In this document: piece after piece, positions 1 to 6,535 of the stretch
Layout of the letters: each line of letters begins with the position of its first letter
Position numbering within the stretch: the stretch's first letter is position 1
Notes under the pieces: model-generated
Database searches by the model: none
What the model was told of the DNA's origin: nothing
Seen by the model: the letters and a program-made list of their open reading frames with translations, nothing else
Origin: Methanobacteriota archaeon
GTDB taxonomy: Archaea; Thermoplasmatota; Thermoplasmata; RBG-16-68-12
Reading direction: 5' to 3'
Assembly (NCBI GenBank): GCA_005878635.1
Contig: VBLS01000024.1
Coordinates: 1 to 15,529, forward strand
Length of the DNA stretch: 15,529 nt
Position numbers and translations under genes: made by a program

Positions 1-15
1 AGCTGTGATCGAGCT

Positions 16-429
16 ATGAACAGTTCCAGCGCCCCCTCAGAGCCCAGCCGAAGGCCCGGGATCCTCGTCGTCGACGACGATGCGGGGATCCGCGAGAACA
101 TCGCGGACCTCCTCTCGACGGAGAACTACGAGGTCGTCGCCGCGGCCAACGCGGACGAGGCGATGCGCGTCCTCGATTCCCAGCCGATCGACTTGCTCCT
201 CACCGATTTTCAGATGCCCGGCCGCAACGGGGTCGAGCTGATCGAGGCGGCGCGCCATGCGAACCACCAGGTCCCCGCGATCTTGATGACCGCCTATCTG
301 TACGTGTTCGAGCAAATGGATGAGAGGCGGCGCGAGGGGATCACCCTGCTCCGGAAACCGTTCGATGCCGACGAGATCCTGCAGACCGTCGCGCAAAAAC
401 TGGCCGACGGTGGCGGGCGGAAGTCCTAA
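16..429 (+). CDS. Stand-alone response regulator receiver (CheY-like) protein
   Basis: The 137-residue protein is essentially one receiver domain after a Ser/Pro-rich N-terminal tail of about 13 residues. The receiver landmarks are visible: an acidic cluster D20-D22 after the first beta strand (ILVVDDD), the likely phospho-acceptor D64 in LLLTDFQMPG, T92 in ILMTAY, and K114 in the KPF motif. No DNA-binding or enzymatic output domain follows, so it probably works through protein-protein contact or as an intermediate in a phosphorelay. No histidine kinase is visible in the window. The ATG at 16 is the first possible start seen, but the frame is open to base 1, so a start upstream of the window cannot be excluded. 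It converges with the transaldolase gene, leaving only 14 bases between the stops. The family call is firm; the partner kinase and output are unknown. Confidence 0.9.
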   Translation: MNSSSAPSEPSRRPGILVVDDDAGIRENIADLLSTENYEVVAAANADEAMRVLDSQPIDLLLTDFQMPGRNGVELIEAARHANHQVPAILMTAYLYVFEQMDERRREGITLLRKPFDADEILQTVAQKLADGGGRKS

Positions 430-443
430 CCCACGGTCGACCG

Positions 444-1091
444 TTATTTCGGGACCTTCTGCCAATCGTCGAGGAACCGCTTCAGCCCGACGTCGGTCAA
501 GGCGTGCTGCGTCATCTTCTTCAGGACGTCGAAGGGGAGCGTGACGATGTCCGCCCCGAGCTTCGCGGCCTCGATCACATGGAGGGGATGCCGGATGCTT
601 GCGACGAGGATCTCGCAATCCCAATCGTAGTTCCCGAAGATCTCCGCGATCTCTCGGATCACCTGCATCCCGTCCTGGCCCATGTCGTCAAGCCGGCCGA
701 TGAAGGGGCTCACGTACTTCGCCCCGGCCTTCGCGGCGAGGATCGCCTGGTTCGCGGAGAAGATGAGGGTCGTGTTGATCTTCACGCCCTCGGACGAGAG
801 GGCCTTGATCGCCTTCAGCCCCTCCGTCGTCATCTGGATCTTCACGACGACGTTCTTGTGCAGCTTCGCGAGCTGCCGTCCCTGCTTGATCATCTCGTCC
901 CCGGCGGTCGTCGTGACCTCTAACGAGATCGGCCCGTCCACGAGGGCCAGGATGTCCTGGATCACCTCGGACCACTTGCGACCCGTCTTCGCGACCAACG
1001 TCGGGTTCGTCGTCACGCCATCGAGGACGCCCCAGGAGGCCGCCTCGCGGATCTCGTCGATGTTCGCGGTGTCGAGGAAGATCTTGACCAT
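444..1091 (-). CDS. tal: Transaldolase (short TalC/MipB-type)
   Basis: From the chosen ATG at 1091 the protein is 215 residues, the usual length of the short transaldolase / fructose-6-phosphate aldolase family. It would transfer a dihydroxyacetone unit between sugar phosphates in the non-oxidative pentose phosphate pathway in the cytoplasm. Visible motifs are the opening KIFLDTANIDEI, the GVTTNPTL loop (residues 25-32), the Schiff-base lysine K84 in VVVKIQMT, INTTLIFSANQA, YVSPFIGRLDD, and the closing VTLPFDVLKKM. The INTTLIFS form suggests transaldolase rather than FSA. The usual Pro after the catalytic Lys-Ile is Gln here. The frame stays open to ATGs at 1103 and 1133; 1091 is preferred because family members begin just before KIFLDTAN. 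It is divergent from the MFS gene. Confidence 0.92.
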   Translation of the reverse strand: MVKIFLDTANIDEIREAASWGVLDGVTTNPTLVAKTGRKWSEVIQDILALVDGPISLEVTTTAGDEMIKQGRQLAKLHKNVVVKIQMTTEGLKAIKALSSEGVKINTTLIFSANQAILAAKAGAKYVSPFIGRLDDMGQDGMQVIREIAEIFGNYDWDCEILVASIRHPLHVIEAAKLGADIVTLPFDVLKKMTQHALTDVGLKRFLDDWQKVPK

Positions 1092-1121
1092 GGACGCCGC
1101 CATCGGCCGAAGGCCGCGGCC

Positions 1122-1130
1122 CGATATGAG
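1122..1130 (-). promoter_or_regulatory. Possible TATA box for transaldolase
   Basis: Read on the minus strand this is CTCATATCG in otherwise GC-rich DNA. It lies about 23 bases before the ATG at 1103 and 35 before the preferred ATG at 1091, giving a predicted transcript start near 1100. A perfect 5-bp inverted repeat with a 3-base loop (1104-1116) lies directly downstream. This is a weak call from composition and spacing only. Confidence 0.3.
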
Positions 1131-1173
1131 CATTTCCGCCTGCCGGGAGACGTCGACTCCTACGGGGCGTGGG

Positions 1174-1183
1174 AAGATAGATA
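1174..1183 (+). promoter_or_regulatory. Possible TATA box for the MFS gene
   Basis: AGATAGATAA is an isolated AT-rich patch in the divergent tal/MFS intergenic region. It is centred about 17 bases before the GTG at 1196 and about 32 before the GTG at 1211. The spacing favours the second GTG if transcription is leaderless. The match to a TATA box is weak. Confidence 0.3.
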
Positions 1184-1195
1184 ACGCGGTCGCCC

Positions 1196-2446
1196 GTGCC
1201 GAGGCCTCGCGTGGCGTTGTCGACCCTCTGGCGTCATCGGGACTTCCTCCTCCTCTGGGGCGGACAATCCGTCTCCCGGATTGGAGACCAGTTCACGGGC
1301 CTCGCCGTCCCCTACATCGCCGCGTTCGTCCTCGGGGCGCACGAGGTCGAGATGGGGTTCCTCGGGGCGGCGGGGACGGTTCCCTTCCTGTTGTTCGGCC
1401 TCCTGGTCGGCGTCTGGGTCGATCGAAGGGCGAAGAGGTCCGTCCTCATCTTCGCGGACCTCGGCCGCGGCACGATGGTCGCCGCGATCGCGGTCCTCGG
1501 AATCATCGGCCTCCTCCACCTCGCCTATCTCTATGTGTTCGCGTTTCTCATCGGAATCCTCACGGTCTTCTTCGATGTCGCCTACCAGGCCTACCTTCCT
1601 GCCATCGTGGACCGTGGACAACTCGTCGATGCGAACAGCAAGCTCGAGACCTCGAACACGTTCGCGAGCACCTTCGGACCGGGTATCGCGGGGCCCGTGA
1701 TCGACCTCTTCAGGGCGCCGTTCGCGATGCTCTTCGATGCGGCCTCGTTCGCGGTTTCGGCGGCATCCCTCGGCGCGATTCGACGCCGGGAAACGATTGC
1801 GGCGAGGCCCCCTGGCGAATCGATCCTCTCCCAGATCCGTGAGGGCCTCCACGTCGTCCTCCGGGAACGCCGGTTGCGCCACATCGCGGCCTGCACCGGT
1901 TGGTCGAACTTCTTCTCCAGTGCGGTATTCTCTGCGCTGTTCCTCTTGTTCCTGAAGGATCTCGGGTTCACCGCGACGACGCTGGGCCTCCTGTTCGGCC
2001 TCTCGTCCGTCGGCGGGATCCTCGGGGCGATCTTCTCCGGACGGATCGCGAAACGAATCGGCGTCGGTCCGGCCATCATCCTCGGCGCCGTCATCTTCGG
2101 CCTGCCGCCGCTCCCCATCCCGTTCGTGACCTCCTCGATTGCCTTGCCCGCGATCGCCATCTTGCTCGGCATCAGTTTCTTCGGAAATCTCCTGTACAAC
2201 ATTAACCAGGTGAGCTTCCGCCAAGCGATCGTCCCCGTCGCCATGCAGGGCCGGCTCAACGCGACGATGCGGACGATCGTGTGGGGCACGTTGCCCCTCG
2301 GGGCCCTCTTCGGCGGCTTCCTGGGAAGCCTGATCGGGCTGCGCCCGGCCATCCTTGTTTTGTTCCTGGCCGGAGGCATCTCCTTCCTCTTCGTGCTTTT
2401 CTCGCCCGTCCGCCAAATCGTAGAAATGCCGGAGTCCGCTCCGTAG
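1196..2446 (+). CDS. MFS transporter, 12-TM exporter-like
   Basis: This 416-residue, strongly hydrophobic protein has the length and helix pattern of a 12-helix major facilitator superfamily transporter. It opens with RDFLLLWGGQSVSRIGDQ, typical of the MFS_3/EntS-like exporter group. Motif A follows between helices 2 and 3 (GVWVDRRAKR, residues 72-81, with D76 and R77). A charged central loop near residues 195-225 separates the two halves, and a second-half copy of the signature is seen at SGRIAKRIG. The substrate cannot be told from sequence; efflux of a drug or small metabolite is the default family inference. The chosen start is a GTG at 1196. A second GTG at 1211, beginning just before ALSTLWRHRDF, fits better with a leaderless transcript from the AT-rich patch at 1174-1183. 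The gene converges with DUF2182 after a 38-base gap. Confidence 0.88.
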   Translation: MPRPRVALSTLWRHRDFLLLWGGQSVSRIGDQFTGLAVPYIAAFVLGAHEVEMGFLGAAGTVPFLLFGLLVGVWVDRRAKRSVLIFADLGRGTMVAAIAVLGIIGLLHLAYLYVFAFLIGILTVFFDVAYQAYLPAIVDRGQLVDANSKLETSNTFASTFGPGIAGPVIDLFRAPFAMLFDAASFAVSAASLGAIRRRETIAARPPGESILSQIREGLHVVLRERRLRHIAACTGWSNFFSSAVFSALFLLFLKDLGFTATTLGLLFGLSSVGGILGAIFSGRIAKRIGVGPAIILGAVIFGLPPLPIPFVTSSIALPAIAILLGISFFGNLLYNINQVSFRQAIVPVAMQGRLNATMRTIVWGTLPLGALFGGFLGSLIGLRPAILVLFLAGGISFLFVLFSPVRQIVEMPESAP

Positions 2447-2484
2447 AAACGCCGGTGGAGTCAGGATGCCCGAGGCGTCGAGCT

Positions 2485-3261
2485 TCACATCGGGACGAAG
2501 ATTCGCACCGCGGCCACGGCGCCCAACCCAAGGAGGATCACTCCGATCGCTCGGCTGAAGAGGACGGTGCGGACGCCGAGTTTCTCCGCGAAGATCGCAA
2601 CGGAAATCCCGCCCATCCAAAGGAGGCTCATGGAGCCCGAGATGAACAAGACGAGCATGAACAACCAGCAGCAGCCGATGCAGTAGAGCGAGTGACGGAA
2701 TCCCATCCGCATCGCGCCGATGCGACCGCTCCGCCAGTGCTGCAGCACGAAGCCCATCGGCGACGTGCAGTGGGAGAGGCAGATCTCCTTGGTGCGCGTG
2801 ACCTGCCAGACGCCCGCGGCCAGCAATGCGGCCGCCGAAAGGAGCAGGCCGGGGCCCGTCAGCATGGAGCCGACCAAGCCAAGGCCCATCAGGCCGAGCA
2901 AGGCGACGAAGCCGAAGGACCCCCAGACGACGAAGTAGGGGACGACGAAGGCGACGGTTCCCACGACGTCCGCGGGTTTGCTTGGCTGTCCGTTCTCGAG
3001 GCGCGTCAGGCCATGGTATGCGAGGGCCATCGGGAGGGCAGACGGCAGCATCATCGCGACCATCATCACGACGATGAGCGCGAAGAAGAGGGCGAGGTCC
3101 GTCGACCCGAACGCCGCGGGCGCCATCAGCGCGTTCGCGAAATCGGACGAGGTCCAGGTGACATACCACGCGAGGACGACCAAGGCCGCGACCCCGAGGC
3201 CGACTGGGATCGTGAGACGGCGCAACAGATTCGAGGGGGTGGCGAGATCGCTGGCCTCCAT
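2485..3261 (-). CDS. DUF2182 integral membrane protein (predicted metal-binding)
   Basis: This 258-residue protein has about six or seven hydrophobic segments and the hallmarks of the DUF2182 family, annotated as predicted metal-binding integral membrane proteins. Visible are MMVAMMLPSALPM (residues 66-78), the KEICLSHCTSP stretch with K158, C161, H164, C165 and P168, and YCIGCCW with C194, C197, C198 and W199. The paired cysteine motifs could bind a metal or act in thiol chemistry; the true function is not established. It is divergent from a DUF1326 gene. I recall these two families being frequent neighbours, so joint action is likely. No Shine-Dalgarno is seen before the ATG at 3261. A TATA-like box about 28 bases upstream points to a leaderless transcript. 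Confidence 0.85.
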   Translation of the reverse strand: MEASDLATPSNLLRRLTIPVGLGVAALVVLAWYVTWTSSDFANALMAPAAFGSTDLALFFALIVVMMVAMMLPSALPMALAYHGLTRLENGQPSKPADVVGTVAFVVPYFVVWGSFGFVALLGLMGLGLVGSMLTGPGLLLSAAALLAAGVWQVTRTKEICLSHCTSPMGFVLQHWRSGRIGAMRMGFRHSLYCIGCCWLFMLVLFISGSMSLLWMGGISVAIFAEKLGVRTVLFSRAIGVILLGLGAVAAVRIFVPM

Positions 3262-3285
3262 CGGAGACTCGGGTAGGAGTGGCGG

Positions 3286-3293
3286 AAATATGA
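3286..3293 (-). promoter_or_regulatory. TATA-like box, leaderless promoter of the DUF2182 gene
   Basis: Minus-strand TCATATTT is centred about 28 bases before the ATG at 3261, the spacing expected for an archaeal leaderless transcript. No Shine-Dalgarno is present between it and the start codon, which agrees with that reading. Confidence 0.5.
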
Positions 3294-3332
3294 ATCCATC
3301 TCGACCTGCCCGCGAGTCGCCCAGAAAATACG

Positions 3333-3340
3333 ATTATATA
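3333..3340 (+). promoter_or_regulatory. TATA box for the DUF1326 gene
   Basis: ATTATATA, preceded by an A-rich stretch (GAAAATA) that could act as a BRE, is the best TATA match in the window. It predicts transcription from about 3363. That leaves a short leader containing the Shine-Dalgarno GGAGG at 3368-3372, 8 bases before the TTG start at 3381. Confidence 0.6.
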
Positions 3341-3380
3341 CGGCGGTCCGAATCCTCGGCCGAGGACGGAGGCGCGCGAT

Positions 3381-4001
3381 TTGGCCACGAAATGGAACAT
3401 GGAGACGGAGTACATCCAGAGCTGCAACTGCGATTACGGTTGTCCCTGTAACTTCAACGGTTATCCGGACAAGGGGAACTGCGAGGCTTTCGTCGGCTAC
3501 AAAATTCGCAACGGGAAGTTCGGGGACACGAAGCTGGACGGGGTCAAGTTCGCCGCGGCGTTCTGGTGGCCGAAGGCCATCCACGAAGGCAACGGCATGG
3601 CCCGAATCTACGTCGATTCTGCGGCAACGGACGCACAGGTCAAGGCCATCGAAGGGATCGCGGGCGGCCAGAACGGAGGGGGCGTCTTCGAGATTTTCGC
3701 CAGGACTTTCACGAAGGTCCTCCCGACGAAGCGGGCGAAGATCGATTGGAAGTACGGAGAGTACGTCGCCTCGTTCAAGGTCGACGGCGTGGGCGAGGTC
3801 CAGAGCGACTACATCGTGAACCCGGTGTCCGGAGAGAAGTTCATCGGCGAAATCTTGCTGCCCACCGGATTCAACTGGCGGCGCTCCGTCGTCTCGCGGA
3901 TCAAGAAGCTGGCCCTCCACGACGCGGATTTCCAGATGGACCACAAGGACACGGCGGGCTTCACGACTGTCATCAAGTTCACGGAGAAAGGCCCCGTCTG
4001 A
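3381..4001 (+). CDS. DUF1326 domain protein
   Basis: This 206-residue soluble protein matches the DUF1326 family throughout. The N-terminal signature is clear: C15-N-C17, then D-Y-G-C21-P-C23-NFNGYPDKGNC34. That gives a CxC...CxC cluster plus a fifth cysteine, followed by a beta-rich body containing FIGEILLPTGFNWRRS. The family's function is not established; metal or thiol chemistry is inferred from the cysteines and from the adjacent, divergent DUF2182 gene. The start is an unusual TTG at 3381, chosen because GGAGG lies 8 bases upstream and because residues W5 to Y11 fit the family's beginning. An in-frame ATG at 3399 is less well placed. No signal peptide is seen, so it is probably cytoplasmic. 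Confidence 0.88.
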   Translation: MATKWNMETEYIQSCNCDYGCPCNFNGYPDKGNCEAFVGYKIRNGKFGDTKLDGVKFAAAFWWPKAIHEGNGMARIYVDSAATDAQVKAIEGIAGGQNGGGVFEIFARTFTKVLPTKRAKIDWKYGEYVASFKVDGVGEVQSDYIVNPVSGEKFIGEILLPTGFNWRRSVVSRIKKLALHDADFQMDHKDTAGFTTVIKFTEKGPV

Positions 4002-4132
4002 GTCCTCGAGAACCGCGGTCAGACGCGGGACAAGGGGCAGGGAACTTGGAACATCCGTGAACACATTTGAACCGTCCCCCTTGAAATGCCCTGGGACGTC
4101 ATGCCGGGCCCACGCCCACCGAGGTTGACCAC

Positions 4133-4261
4133 ATGCGACACAAAATCACGGACGGCTTAGTCGGGTTCCTGCTGGGGATCGCGCTGATGCTGATGATCAT
4201 CCAGCTCTGGGGACTCAGTTGGGTCCAGATTCTGGCCCCCAGTTGGAAACCCGGCATCTAG
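4133..4261 (+). CDS. Small single-helix membrane protein (42 aa)
   Basis: ATG at 4133 opens a 42-residue frame ending in TAG at 4259-4261. A short charged N-terminus (MRHKITDG) is followed by one hydrophobic helix (about residues 9-26) and a Trp-containing tail ending SWKPGI. A Shine-Dalgarno-like GAGGT lies at 4121-4125, 7 bases before the start, which supports translation. It sits 131 bases after the DUF1326 gene and converges with the transketolase operon, so it may be co-transcribed with DUF1326. I do not recognise the family. The case rests on the ribosome binding site and the clean membrane profile. Confidence 0.5.
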   Translation: MRHKITDGLVGFLLGIALMLMIIQLWGLSWVQILAPSWKPGI

Positions 4262-4277
4262 GCAGCCGTCCGAAAGG

Positions 4278-5240
4278 CTACTTCCGCCGATCGCCACGCT
4301 TCAACAGGTCGTGGACCGCGTCGACGATCTTCTCGGCGGTCAGCCCGTACTTCCGAAGGAGTTCCTCCGCTTCTCCGCTCTCCCCGAAGACATCCTGGAC
4401 GCCGACCATCGCGACGGGGACGGGATGGTTCACGGCGATCGCCGCGGCGACGGCCGCCCCGATCCCGTGGACGACGGTGTGTTCTTCCGCGGTCACGATC
4501 CTTCCCGTCTCGCGCGCGGCGCGGTCGATCATCGGCAGGTCGAGCGGCTTGACCGTCGAGAGGTTAATCACCCGGGCCGAGACTCGCTCCCGCTCCAGCG
4601 CTTGCGCGGCCTCAAGGCAGCGCGCCACCATGAGCCCGCAACCGATTAGCGTGACGTCGGATCCGTCGCGCAGGGTGCGCGCCTTGCCGATCGCGAAGCC
4701 GTCCTGGTCCGACGTGACCGTCGGAACGTTGGTCCGGGAGAATCGGCAATAGATGGGGCCCTTCATTCCCGCGGCGGCCTCCGCCGCCCTCGCGGTTTCC
4801 GGCCCGTCCGCCGGCACGAGGACCGTCATCCGCGGGATGCCCCGCATCAGGCCGATGTCCTCGTTGATCTGGTGCGTCGCCCCGTCCGGCCCGACGGTCA
4901 GGCCCGCATGGGAGCAGAAGATCTTCACGTTCAGGTTCGTGTAGGCAACGTTCTGCCGAATGACGTTGTACGTGTGGGCCGAACCGAAGACGGAATAAGT
5001 CGTCGCGAAGGGGATCTTGCCGGCCGCCGCAAGCCCGGCGGCGACGGAGATCATGTTCGGCTCCGCGATGCCGAGCTGGAAGAAGCGATCGGGAAAGGCC
5101 TTCCCGAAATCGATGGACTTCAGCGATTCCGTCGTGTCGGCGCCGACGACGACCACGTTGGGGTTCCGCCGCCCGAGGTCCACCAGGGCTCGGCCGAAGT
5201 ACGAACGCTGGCTCTCCATCTTCCAAGGTCCCGCGGTCAC
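4278..5240 (-). CDS. Transketolase, C-terminal (pyrimidine-binding) subunit
   Basis: This 320-residue protein corresponds to the C-terminal half of a classical transketolase: the pyrimidine-binding domain plus the C-terminal domain. Visible are SYFGRALVDLG (13-23), the catalytic glutamate E60 in QLGIAEPNM, the TTYSVFGSAHTYN segment, and HAGLTVGPDGATHQ (H111-Q124). It would complete the thiamine diphosphate site with the N-terminal subunit, transferring two-carbon ketol units in the non-oxidative pentose phosphate pathway. The two-gene form is common in archaea. The GTG start overlaps the upstream stop as GTGA, and GGAGG on the minus strand (5248-5252) sits 7 bases before it. That supports GTG 5240 over the ATG at 5219. 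DXS or pyruvate dehydrogenase E1-beta relatives are less likely given the partner gene. Confidence 0.92.
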   Translation of the reverse strand: MTAGPWKMESQRSYFGRALVDLGRRNPNVVVVGADTTESLKSIDFGKAFPDRFFQLGIAEPNMISVAAGLAAAGKIPFATTYSVFGSAHTYNVIRQNVAYTNLNVKIFCSHAGLTVGPDGATHQINEDIGLMRGIPRMTVLVPADGPETARAAEAAAGMKGPIYCRFSRTNVPTVTSDQDGFAIGKARTLRDGSDVTLIGCGLMVARCLEAAQALERERVSARVINLSTVKPLDLPMIDRAARETGRIVTAEEHTVVHGIGAAVAAAIAVNHPVPVAMVGVQDVFGESGEAEELLRKYGLTAEKIVDAVHDLLKRGDRRK

Positions 5241-6082
5241 ATCGATGCCTCCATTCCCTCGAGTTCCGCGAGGGCCAGCTTCAATTCGTCGTCGCTCGTC
5301 GCGGCGCCGTGGTACTTGATCTTGTTCTCCATGAAGGAGACGCCTTTGCCTTTGACGGTCCGCGCGATGATGACCGTCGGCCGGCCGCGGGTTCGGTGGG
5401 CCTCCTCGATCGCCGCGAGGATCTGGCGGAAGTCATGGCCGTCGATGTTCAGGACGTGCCAGTTGAACGCCTCCCACTTGTTCCGCAGCGGCTCGAGCGG
5501 CATGATGTCCTCCGTCCGGCCCTCCTGCTGGATCCCGTTCCGGTCGATGAAGGCGGTGAGGTTGTCGAGGCCATACTTCGAGGCGGCCATCGCGGCCTCC
5601 CACGTCTGGCCCACGTCCTGCTCGCCGTCGCCGAGCACGCAATACGTCCGCCAGGCCTTGTGATCCATCCTTGCCGCGAGGGCCAGGCCGACGGAGAAGG
5701 AGAGGCCCTGACCTTCCGCCCCCGCGGCGTTCTCCACGCCCGGCGTCGTCCCGAACTCCGGATGGCCCTGCAAGCGGCTGTTCAGCTTCCGGAACGTCAT
5801 GAGCTCCTCGACCGGGAAGAAGCCGCGCTCCGCGAGGGCGGCGTACCACACCGGGCACGCGTGGCCCTTGCTCAGGACGAATCGATCGCGATCGGGCCAC
5901 GTGGGATTCTTCGGGTCGACGCGGAGGACATGAAAATACAAGGCCGTCACGATGTCGCAAGCGCTCATCGAGCCCCCGGGATGGCCGCTCTGCACGTTGT
6001 GCGTCATGCGGACGATGTGCTTTCGAAGGGTCACGGCCTTCCGCTTCAGCGCCGCGATGAGTTCCTCCGTAACCTCGACCAC
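5237..6082 (-). CDS. Transketolase, N-terminal (TPP-diphosphate-binding) subunit
   Basis: This 281-residue protein matches the N-terminal half of transketolase. The SGHPGGSMSACDI motif carries H34. LSKGHACP carries H74. LQGHPE (104-109) follows, and the thiamine diphosphate/magnesium motif runs from G151-D-G-E to N182 (GDGEQD ... DNLTAFIDRN). It would form a heteromer with the overlapping downstream subunit. The start is a GTG at 6082; there is no ATG nearby in frame. TCCTTAAAC on the minus strand near 6136-6144 could be a weak TATA for this pair. Alternatively, read-through comes from the small membrane gene ending 54 bases upstream. All the TPP-binding residues I can check are present. Confidence 0.92.
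   Translation of the reverse strand: MVEVTEELIAALKRKAVTLRKHIVRMTHNVQSGHPGGSMSACDIVTALYFHVLRVDPKNPTWPDRDRFVLSKGHACPVWYAALAERGFFPVEELMTFRKLNSRLQGHPEFGTTPGVENAAGAEGQGLSFSVGLALAARMDHKAWRTYCVLGDGEQDVGQTWEAAMAASKYGLDNLTAFIDRNGIQQEGRTEDIMPLEPLRNKWEAFNWHVLNIDGHDFRQILAAIEEAHRTRGRPTVIIARTVKGKGVSFMENKIKYHGAATSDDELKLALAELEGMEASM
5248..5252 (-). promoter_or_regulatory. Shine-Dalgarno inside the upstream gene, for the transketolase C subunit
   Basis: Minus-strand GGAGG lies 7 bases before the GTG at 5240, within the last codons of the N-subunit gene. It fixes the start and suggests that the second subunit is translated by coupled reinitiation. Confidence 0.6.
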
Positions 6083-6136
6083 GGACCGCCTCGCCCCCGC
6101 TCCCTTCCGGGACGGTCCCGACAGGACGCGCGGGGT

Positions 6137-6364
6137 TTAAGGACTTCGCTGGCGGCGCTTGCTTCTCAAAACTCGACGAGTGCTCATCAACAGGATGCCG
6201 GCGACGATGAGGGCGGCGACGAAGACTCCACCCCAGGCGAAAAGCACGGAGGCGAAAGTTCCGATGAAAGTAATCCACAGGAAGAGGATAAGGAATACAG
6301 GCTCCCACTGCCAGCGATTGAATCGCCACCGAGAGGCGTGCGCATGTCCGGCCTCGGAGGACAC
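6137..6364 (-). CDS. Small two-helix membrane protein (75 aa)
   Basis: This frame of 75 residues has an aromatic, His-containing N-terminus and two hydrophobic segments (about residues 22-42 and 44-60). Its basic tail (RRVLRSKRRQRSP) suggests both ends are cytoplasmic. The start is a GTG at 6364. A TATA-like GATTATC on the minus strand is centred about 26 bases upstream, consistent with a leaderless message. It lies 54 bases upstream of the transketolase operon on the same strand and could be its first gene. I do not recognise the family. The hydrophobic pattern with a basic C-terminus makes chance unlikely, but no homologue is known to me. Confidence 0.55.
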   Translation of the reverse strand: MSSEAGHAHASRWRFNRWQWEPVFLILFLWITFIGTFASVLFAWGGVFVAALIVAGILLMSTRRVLRSKRRQRSP

Positions 6365-6386
6365 GGCCCCCCGAGGCGAACGAACG

Positions 6387-6393
6387 GATAATC
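6387..6393 (-). promoter_or_regulatory. TATA-like box for the 75-aa membrane protein
   Basis: Minus-strand GATTATC is centred about 26 bases before the GTG at 6364 in GC-rich surroundings, the spacing of a leaderless archaeal promoter. It may also drive the transketolase genes downstream. Confidence 0.4.
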
Positions 6394-6488
6394 ATTGTCG
6401 ATTTCAGGAACGATCTCCGCGCCGTATCGGCTCGCAACCCGCACAACGAGGCCGGCGCGAGACGTTTCATGACCGTCTAATAACGGCC

Positions 6489-6496
6489 AAATATCC
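6489..6496 (+). promoter_or_regulatory. TATA-like box for the secreted protein gene
   Basis: AAATATCC predicts a transcript start near 6518. That places the Shine-Dalgarno GGAG (6525-6528) in the leader, 7 bases before the ATG at 6536, and leaves the upstream ATG at 6506 untranscribed. Confidence 0.4.
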
Positions 6497-6535
6497 GACC
6501 GGAAGATGCGGCCGCTGGCGACTCGGAGAATAGGG

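Noticed and set aside
1160..3427. Minus-strand open frame of 755 codons spanning the MFS and DUF2182 genes
   Set aside because: It overlaps two well-supported genes in different frames, and its sequence is low-complexity Arg/Asp/Glu with no family features.
6376..6480. Short plus-strand frame ending at 6480 (reading IVDFRNDLRAV and onwards)
   Set aside because: It has no start codon or ribosome binding site and overlaps the promoter region of two divergent genes, so it is treated as noncoding.
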